From Actinomycetota bacterium (GTDB taxonomy: Bacteria; Actinomycetota; Acidimicrobiia; Acidimicrobiales; Poriferisodalaceae): DNA of 64,000 nucleotides. Within the stretch, counting starts at the first letter, position 1, and every line of letters starts with the position of its first letter. This document shows positions 63,835 through 64,000 of this stretch, one piece after another. The stretch covers positions 118,286-182,285 of the forward strand of contig JABABU010000026.1 of assembly GCA_014238065.1 (NCBI GenBank), written 5' to 3'. The notes beneath the pieces are model-generated. The model made no database searches. It was not told the origin of the DNA and worked only from the letters and a program-made list of their open reading frames with translations. The position numbers were made by a program, and so were the translations under genes.

Positions 63835-63866
63835 CGCCGCCCAAGAGGCGGCGCCGATGCGTTTTT
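63835..63866 (+). terminator. Probable intrinsic terminator after the glycosidase gene
   Basis: CGCCGCC-CAAGA-GGCGGCG forms a 7-bp all-GC stem (63835-63841 and 63847-63853), with a T5 run at 63862-63866 eight nt later. An A4 run on the left side would make it work partly in the other direction, towards the converging gene at the right edge. Confidence 0.6.
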
Positions 63867-63872
63867 GTGATC

Positions 63873-63932
63873 TGAGGCGGCATGGCCTCAAATTGATCAC
63901 GATCAATGATGGCGTCTCCGTCGTGGACGGAG
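63873..63932. repeat. Three tandem small hairpins
   Basis: TGAGGC/GCCTCA (63873-63890, 6 bp), TTGAT/ATCAA (63893-63906, 5 bp) and CTCCGTC/GACGGAG (63916-63932, 7 bp with a 3-nt loop) follow each other between two convergent genes. Confidence 0.55.
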
Positions 63933-63944
63933 CGTCAGGGTCGA

Positions 63945-64000
63945 CTACAGAATCGAGTCGAAGAGTCCGCCGATGCGGCCACCGAGGGCTGCGCCTGCAA
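63945..64000 (-). CDS. C-terminal end of a protein running off the right edge
   Basis: The minus frame ends with AGAALGGRIGGLFDSIL and TAG at 63947-63945. The Gly/Ala-rich stretch with small-residue spacing resembles a glycine-zipper or amphipathic tail. Only 18 codons are visible; identity unknown, reading frame plausible because of the dedicated intergenic terminator region before it. Confidence 0.4.
   Translation of the reverse strand, partial: AGAALGGRIGGLFDSIL

Noticed and set aside
1..64000. tRNA, rRNA, CRISPR array, insertion sequence or integrase
   Set aside because: None recognised: no cloverleaf-like or rRNA stretch, no spaced direct repeats and no transposase or integrase motifs in any frame.

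Overview
The window is GC-rich and densely packed, with many ATGA/GTGA stop-start overlaps. Many first-of-operon genes carry a TANNNT hexamer only 6-8 nt upstream of the start codon, which points to leaderless transcripts. Together with a mycothiol-type DinB-fold protein, SDR/CoA-transferase/acyl-CoA-ligase content and lipoprotein-anchored beta-propellers, this suggests an actinobacterium, most likely a marine Acidimicrobiia-type lineage (inference from gene content; no rRNA or marker gene is present).

Layout. 1-5.5 kb: a secreted beta-propeller lipoprotein (runs off the left edge), then a patch of gene remnants (two separate tails of C5-cytosine DNA methyltransferases and the tail of a glycosidase-like protein) around a large FG-GAP lipoprotein. 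5.5-12.9 kb: MFS exporter, acyl-CoA ligase, TetR regulator, an ArsC arsenate reductase whose catalytic Cys codon is TGA (probable selenocysteine), a divergent MOSC protein and three SDRs. 13-20.3 kb: a tight six-gene operon LysR - MttB-like methyltransferase - DHDPS-family lyase - aldehyde dehydrogenase - FAD amine oxidase - EamA permease. 20.3-31.5 kb: pirin, inositol-phosphatase-like protein, a Rieske oxygenase with a CntA-like bridging Glu coupled to a fused HyuA/HyuB oxoprolinase, an alcohol dehydrogenase and a 1050-residue BNR-propeller protein.

31.5-41.3 kb: three mandelate-racemase/enolase-superfamily enzymes, a quinone-reductase-like MDR, a DddP-like M24 protein, and divergently from it a metallo-beta-lactamase plus a cupin that carries the active-site set of DddQ/DddL DMSP lyases. 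41.5-45.9 kb: an operon of ureohydrolase, methyltransferase, luciferase-like monooxygenase, polysaccharide deacetylase and alpha/beta hydrolase. 46-58.7 kb: nitroreductase, two phytanoyl-CoA dioxygenase family proteins, a threonine-synthase-like enzyme, creatinase, enoyl-CoA hydratase, CoA transferase and a threonine dehydratase with an EamA exporter. 58.8-64 kb: a small conserved protein, an aldo/keto reductase remnant, a second dehydratase, a DUF664 DinB protein, a sterol-methyltransferase-like enzyme and a GH5-like glycosidase.

Taken together, the middle of the window looks like a catabolic island for small nitrogen- and sulfur-containing osmolytes (betaines, hydroxyproline betaine, creatine, DMSP): demethylases, an epimerase/dehydratase family, an amine oxidase, a DHDPS-family lyase, a semialdehyde dehydrogenase, creatinase and two DMSP-lyase-family proteins. 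The strongest single novelty is the candidate selenocysteine ArsC with a hairpin at the expected SECIS position.
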